Origin: Proteobacteria bacterium UBA1278
Lineage (GTDB): Bacteria > Pseudomonadota > Gammaproteobacteria > Comchoanobacterales > Comchoanobacteraceae
Assembly: GCA_002308435.1 (NCBI GenBank)
Contig: DBUY01000016.1
Location: 1 to 17,608, forward strand
Reading direction: 5' to 3'
DNA length: 17,608 bases
The notes beneath the pieces were generated by a model that made no database searches, was not told where the DNA came from, and saw only the letters and a list, made by a program, of their open reading frames with translations. Position numbers and translations under genes: made by a program. This document shows positions 14,221 through 17,608 of this stretch, piece by piece. The first letter of the stretch is position 1, and each line of letters begins with the position of its first letter.

Positions 14221-14249
14221 GTTATAGCTTCTGCTTGTTTGAATGTCAA
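14221..14249 (-). promoter_or_regulatory. Near-consensus sigma70 promoter of the ELM1-like gene
   Basis: On the minus strand a perfect TTGACA (14244-14249), a 17-base spacer, and TATAAC (14221-14226, 5/6). It lies 50 bases before the ATG at 14171 and is the best promoter match in the window. A second TTGACA on the same strand further upstream has no good partner -10. Confidence 0.65.
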
Positions 14250-14421
14250 TGACTTCTATGTTTTGTCGCTTTTTTCTGTTATTTGCACTCTAAATTGAGG
14301 CATCCAAGTTCACTTATGTCAAACTCAAAATGATGGGGCACAACGCATTCGTATGAGATTGACATCAACAAACCATCAAATTTTTAATAATAGGAATTGG
14401 AAGTATCAATTAGAGTCGATA

Positions 14422-15234
14422 CTATTGCTGACATTTAGGGCAAAAAACACTGCTGCGCTGTCCAATAATCATCGACTCAAGGCGTGTATTACAAACTCGA
14501 CACGGATCACTGGCTCTGCCATAAACCGCAAGTGTCTGCTGAAAATAGCCAGGCTGATCATCCGCGTTGACAAAGTCCCGCAAAGTTGTCCCACCCTGAT
14601 CAATCGCCCTCTTGAGCAAGTATCGAATATGAGTATGTAATTTTTTCGCTTCTTCTGGCGTGACTGTACATGCTGATCTATCAGGCCGAACACCCGCTTT
14701 GAACAGCGCTTCTGCCGCATAAATATTGCCAACACCAACAACTAAGTGATGATCCATAAGGCAGGATTTAACTGCTTTTTTACGACGATTTAGCATTTCA
14801 AATAAGTACTGTGCTGTGAAGCTGTCACACAACGGTTCTGGACCGAGCTTTGCTAACAAGGCGTGGGTCAATGGTTGGTCAGTAGTCCAATGCAGAGAGC
14901 CAAATCGACGCGGATCGTGATAGCGGAGCGTCTGATTATCAAGCGTGATGATCACATGGTCGTGTTTTTTAAAAGGGATATCAGAATCACACAGTCTAAA
15001 CGAGCCACTCATCCCGAGATGCGCAATCAGTGTCCCATGCGTCAAATGCATTAAAAGATATTTTCCACGCCGATCTATCTCCTGAAATGTTTGACCTTTA
15101 AGTACCTCGCAAAAGTCATCAGGAATAGGCCATCGCAGAGAATATTGGCGCACCAGCACCTTATGGATCTTTTGTCCAAACAAATGTGGCGCTAGACCTC
15201 GACGGACGGTTTCAACTTCTGGTAGTTCAGGCAT
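14422..15234 (-). CDS. mutM: Formamidopyrimidine-DNA glycosylase MutM (Fpg)
   Basis: Base-excision repair enzyme that removes 8-oxoguanine and formamidopyrimidines and cleaves the strand at the abasic site. It has 270 residues, against 269 in E. coli. The start must be the ATG at 15234, since the mature N-terminal proline of MPELPEVETV is the catalytic nucleophile; the nine-codon GTG extension to 15261 would abolish it. Key residues visible are Pro2, Glu3, Glu6, Lys58 (RRGKYLLM), the LGMSG loop (73-77), Arg110-Phe111 in DPRRFG, the N170-containing GVGNIYAAEALF, and a zinc finger with Cys245, 248, 265 and 268, with Arg260 in GQRSS. All catalytic elements are intact. No strong Shine-Dalgarno is seen. 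It is upstream of, and on the same strand as, the ELM1-like gene, 250 bases away. Confidence 0.97.
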   Translation of the reverse strand: MPELPEVETVRRGLAPHLFGQKIHKVLVRQYSLRWPIPDDFCEVLKGQTFQEIDRRGKYLLMHLTHGTLIAHLGMSGSFRLCDSDIPFKKHDHVIITLDNQTLRYHDPRRFGSLHWTTDQPLTHALLAKLGPEPLCDSFTAQYLFEMLNRRKKAVKSCLMDHHLVVGVGNIYAAEALFKAGVRPDRSACTVTPEEAKKLHTHIRYLLKRAIDQGGTTLRDFVNADDQPGYFQQTLAVYGRASDPCRVCNTRLESMIIGQRSSVFCPKCQQ

Positions 15235-15309
15235 AAGTCTATCAATCGTTGACAATGACACGGGGGCTCGACAAGTTTTTTGTGTCTCTGCATCTCCTCG
15301 ATTCTTGGC

Positions 15310-15339
15310 ATAATAACAAAAAACAGGGATTCATACCAA
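15310..15339 (-). promoter_or_regulatory. Putative promoter of mutM
   Basis: On the minus strand TTGGTA (15334-15339), an 18-base spacer, and TATTAT (15310-15315, 5/6) with a preceding TGT that makes an extended -10. Confidence 0.45.
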
Positions 15340-15425
15340 GTATTTTCCAATCAGAGAATACGTATTAATCACAATTTATCATCATTATCGTGCTATACCT
15401 CATACAATAGGAAAAGCCGCTAGTC

Positions 15426-16919
15426 ATGACAAAGTCAATAACAGACAAAAAAAGCAAAGCATTGTTGACCGATGCTGACTTGGCACTATTTGACGAGGTG
15501 TTTTATTTTCGGCATGACGAGCTATTTCAAAAGATTCGCGATGAGGAGGCCAGTGTGCACGCTGAAATCGATGCATTAGCCACCAGAAATCAGCCAGCGT
15601 CAGAAGAGTTATTATTAGATTTACAAAAAAGGCTAAATCGCATAAAAAAAGTGCAAAAAAAAGTTAATGACCGCCAGCTAGATGATTTCAAAGAGCTGAT
15701 TTATCCAGGAGCAAAGTTTGTACCAGCGCTTGCATTATTTGGATTAGGGGGGCTTTCAATTGTGCTGGGGCCGACATTTGCACTTTTGTTTGCGGCGGGG
15801 TTTTTAACCAGCAACTTACTCGTGAAAGGTAAGCGGAGTATGTTAACTGTGCACTTTGGAATTGCCACGGGTATTCAAGCAACTGCCGTTGTTGTCGGGG
15901 CACTAATATTAGCGGGTGTATCAACAGTGAACCCAGCTGTTGTCACCGGTCTGGTTGTATTAGGTGGCTCCTGGCTATTTGGAACAGCCGTATTAAGAGG
16001 CGGTTTACGACAAATGGAAGCACGTGACGTCAAGCTAGGCAGCGCTGAAATAAACAAAGAGCATTTGTTTGAGGCCCTCAAGCGCACAGGTGATATGGTT
16101 CAGTCATTATCAAGCGAGAATTCAGTGAAGCGCAAGCTGACAGAATATATAGACAAATTGATCCAAAGTCAGCTCTGGCAAGAGGAAGTGAAGATAACCC
16201 CAGACCAGCTGGTATCGCTTTACGGGGTTAATAGAACAGAAGCAGAGGCACTGCACAATGAAATTGCCTTGATTAAGGTGTATTACGAAACGATGGTGCT
16301 TGACTTACAAGATTACGAGAATCTATTGAGAACAGTGAAAAATCCATTCGAAAAAGTCAACCGCATTCGCGATATCAGAAGCATTGAAGAGAAAGCAGCA
16401 GCGAGTGATTGCCCATTCGAACTGGTTAAGAGTGATATCGTCACTAAAATCACAGAGACTGGTGATGATATCGAGTTCGTCTATAAAAAAGATGTGCCTT
16501 GGTTTGTTTCCAATATAGCGCTTCTCGGCATTGCTGGAGCGTGCATACCAATGGTTGGAATGTTATTAATCGGCGCCCCACTCATAGCGTCACCCCCAGT
16601 GCTAATCACGATTGGTGCGATTGCTGCTGCAGTCGGTCTGGCATATCTATACTTCCACATTAAGGAAACACGGCGTGACTACACCCGTATGGAGCGAGAT
16701 GAGGAAAAGCGAAAAATACAAGATTTACTTGATTTACAGATCTCAAAGGTTGATGAAACCAGGTCTGCTTCTCTACGGAAAAAAACAGGCACGCCAATGT
16801 TTATTGAAAAAGAAATCATTGAGGCGAGCCCTAGGCAGGATCTAAGGAACAGAAAAAAAGAAGAAAAATTACAAAATGAGGCGCACTCGCTAACTAAGCA
16901 GATCGACAAAAAGAAATAA
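15426..16919 (+). CDS. Six-helix membrane protein with coiled coils, unknown function
   Basis: 497 residues. A charged, coiled-coil-prone N-terminus (about 30-92) is followed by a cluster of four hydrophobic helices (about 97-115, 117-134, 147-166, 170-190). A long soluble helical middle (about 195-358) leads to a second pair of helices (about 359-383 and 391-411) and a very basic/acidic C-terminal coiled tail (412-497) ending KQIDKKK. Both termini are predicted on the same side. I recognise no family. The ATG at 15426 follows GGAAAA at a rather long distance; a possible -10 TACAAT is at 15403-15408. The final 20 residues contain a small glutamate cluster (KKEEKLQNE), loosely like the E-block of Dot/Icm substrates, but the C-terminus itself is lysine-rich, so this is weak. 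It diverges from mutM and precedes ubiK. Confidence 0.8.
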   Translation: MTKSITDKKSKALLTDADLALFDEVFYFRHDELFQKIRDEEASVHAEIDALATRNQPASEELLLDLQKRLNRIKKVQKKVNDRQLDDFKELIYPGAKFVPALALFGLGGLSIVLGPTFALLFAAGFLTSNLLVKGKRSMLTVHFGIATGIQATAVVVGALILAGVSTVNPAVVTGLVVLGGSWLFGTAVLRGGLRQMEARDVKLGSAEINKEHLFEALKRTGDMVQSLSSENSVKRKLTEYIDKLIQSQLWQEEVKITPDQLVSLYGVNRTEAEALHNEIALIKVYYETMVLDLQDYENLLRTVKNPFEKVNRIRDIRSIEEKAAASDCPFELVKSDIVTKITETGDDIEFVYKKDVPWFVSNIALLGIAGACIPMVGMLLIGAPLIASPPVLITIGAIAAAVGLAYLYFHIKETRRDYTRMERDEEKRKIQDLLDLQISKVDETRSASLRKKTGTPMFIEKEIIEASPRQDLRNRKKEEKLQNEAHSLTKQIDKKK

Positions 16920-16942
16920 TAACCCTACGAAAACGGTATTAT
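16916..16942 (+). terminator. Weak hairpin at the end of the six-helix gene
   Basis: ATAATAACC (16916-16924) can pair with GGTATTAT (16935-16942), with one bulged A and a ten-base loop. The stem starts at the stop codon. No T-run follows, so termination would be inefficient or Rho-assisted. Confidence 0.25.
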
Positions 16943-17089
16943 CATCTGAGAAATTGATGTACCTATTGAAAGTATGGGAACCGTATGCATGAATCAGAAG
17001 TAATCAGATTGCTGAAATTTAATACATGAATGATAGTGAAAGTAGTGAATCAGAGCTGCTAGACGAAAGAAAATCGACTGGGTACAGTA

Positions 17090-17118
17090 TTGAGCGACAC
17101 CATTAGATAACGTATGAT
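17090..17118 (+). promoter_or_regulatory. Putative sigma70 promoter of ubiK
   Basis: TTGAGC (17090-17095), a 17-base spacer, and TATGAT (17113-17118, 5/6). Transcription would start near 17125, twenty bases before the GTG at 17145. Confidence 0.5.
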
Positions 17119-17144
17119 AGACAGGTGAACAAACGAGAGAGCTT

Positions 17145-17608
17145 GTGGAAAAAATTATCAACGCGTTTATGGATGAATTCCAAAAAAATATCCCACCCGC
17201 ATTGTTTGAGCTCAAAGAAGTCATCAATGCGCATGTACGCTCGACAGCAGAAACCATTATTCACAAAATGGACCTAGTCACACGCGAAGAGTTTGATACA
17301 CAGCTTTTGGTTTTGCGTCGTGCCCAGGAGAAATTAGCAAAAATTGAAGAGTCAGTAAAAGAGATGATCGAACATGCCAATGTCTCTGAACAAAGAAATG
17401 CTCAGATAAAAAAAACAACACCTCAGTTGACCAGTCAAGTAAGAGAAATAAGATCTAAAAATAAGGTAAACACGTCTAAGCAGACAAAAAAAAGGACAAC
17501 AAACCCATCAACAAAAACACGCAAAGCAAGTAACGTGGAAAAGTCTGAGAAGTCGAAGAAAGTTGTGGCTACAAAAAAATCGACAAGAAAAAAGACGACC
17601 AATAAGAA
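17145..17608 (+). CDS. ubiK: UbiK-family ubiquinone accessory factor with basic tail (3' truncated)
   Basis: The frame opens at GTG 17145, with GAGAGAG (17135-17141) just upstream, and runs open to the window edge: 154 residues visible and no stop. An in-frame TAG at 17118-17120 bounds the start. Residues 41-72 (KMDLVTREEFDTQLLVLRRA onward) match the conserved core of UbiK (formerly YqiC, BMFP family), a small trimeric coiled-coil protein that assists the soluble Ubi complex in ubiquinone synthesis. The N-terminal MEKIINAFMDEFQKNIPPAL has the expected amphipathic helix. Known UbiK proteins are about 80-100 residues. Here a tail from residue 89 onward is low in complexity and strongly basic (23 Lys/Arg in 66 residues), with Thr/Ser/Asn between, like a histone H1 or AlgP tail. 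The core identification is confident; the tail is the oddity. Confidence 0.85.
   Translation, partial: MEKIINAFMDEFQKNIPPALFELKEVINAHVRSTAETIIHKMDLVTREEFDTQLLVLRRAQEKLAKIEESVKEMIEHANVSEQRNAQIKKTTPQLTSQVREIRSKNKVNTSKQTKKRTTNPSTKTRKASNVEKSEKSKKVVATKKSTRKKTTNK

Noticed and set aside
14353..14640. Plus-strand frame overlapping the mutM 3' end
   Set aside because: Shadow of the mutM zinc-finger region, with no homology and no ribosome site.
15235..15261. GTG-initiated extension of MutM
   Set aside because: The catalytic proline must follow the initiator methionine, which fixes the start at 15234.
16994..17257. Minus-strand frame overlapping the ubiK start
   Set aside because: Its coding signal comes from the complement of the conserved ubiK N-terminus.

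Overview
The window looks like a chromosomal segment of a gammaproteobacterium with moderate base composition. The evidence is a ubiquinone pathway gene (ubiA), an accessory ubiquinone factor (ubiK), glutamate-1-semialdehyde aminomutase (hemL, C5 haem pathway), a YfhL-type ferredoxin, mutM and metK, all of gammaproteobacterial type. Between these core genes sit several proteins I cannot assign, most with membrane segments or secretion signals. That mixture is common in host-associated lineages such as the Legionellales, but nothing here proves that placement.

Layout, left to right: the 3' end of an unidentified gene (2-193, +); ubiA (+); a convergent tail-anchored protein of unknown function (1345-2139, -); a divergent unknown gene (2344-3078, +) whose 3' end overlaps hemL (-) by 29 bases; a divergent rubredoxin plus alpha/beta-hydrolase pair (+); an RMND1/DUF155-family membrane protein (+); then on the minus strand a MATE-type transporter followed by a long-chain acyl-CoA ligase; divergently, metK (+); a secreted DUF333 protein (-); a secreted HAD class IIIB acid phosphatase (+); a YfhL ferredoxin (+); a diverged ELM1-like protein (-); mutM (-); a six-helix coiled-coil membrane protein of unknown function (+); and at the right edge ubiK (+), which has an unusual lysine-rich tail and runs out of the window.

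The genes are mostly independent transcription units, many divergent or convergent. Only rubredoxin-hydrolase (10 bases apart) and MATE-ligase (65 bases apart) look co-transcribed. Sigma70-like promoters can be read by eye upstream of many of them. The best is at 14221-14249, in front of the ELM1-like gene.

No stretch longer than 300 bases lacks a gene. The largest gaps are 14172-14421, 9622-9856, 16920-17144, 4325-4549 and 2140-2343, and they hold promoters and little else that I can see. I found no tRNA, rRNA, CRISPR array, insertion sequence or riboswitch. Two genes absent from a simple long-ORF view are the 54-residue rubredoxin and the edge-truncated ubiK. I see no clearly new multi-gene system. 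The best candidates for undescribed biology are the four unassigned or diverged proteins and the ubiK tail.
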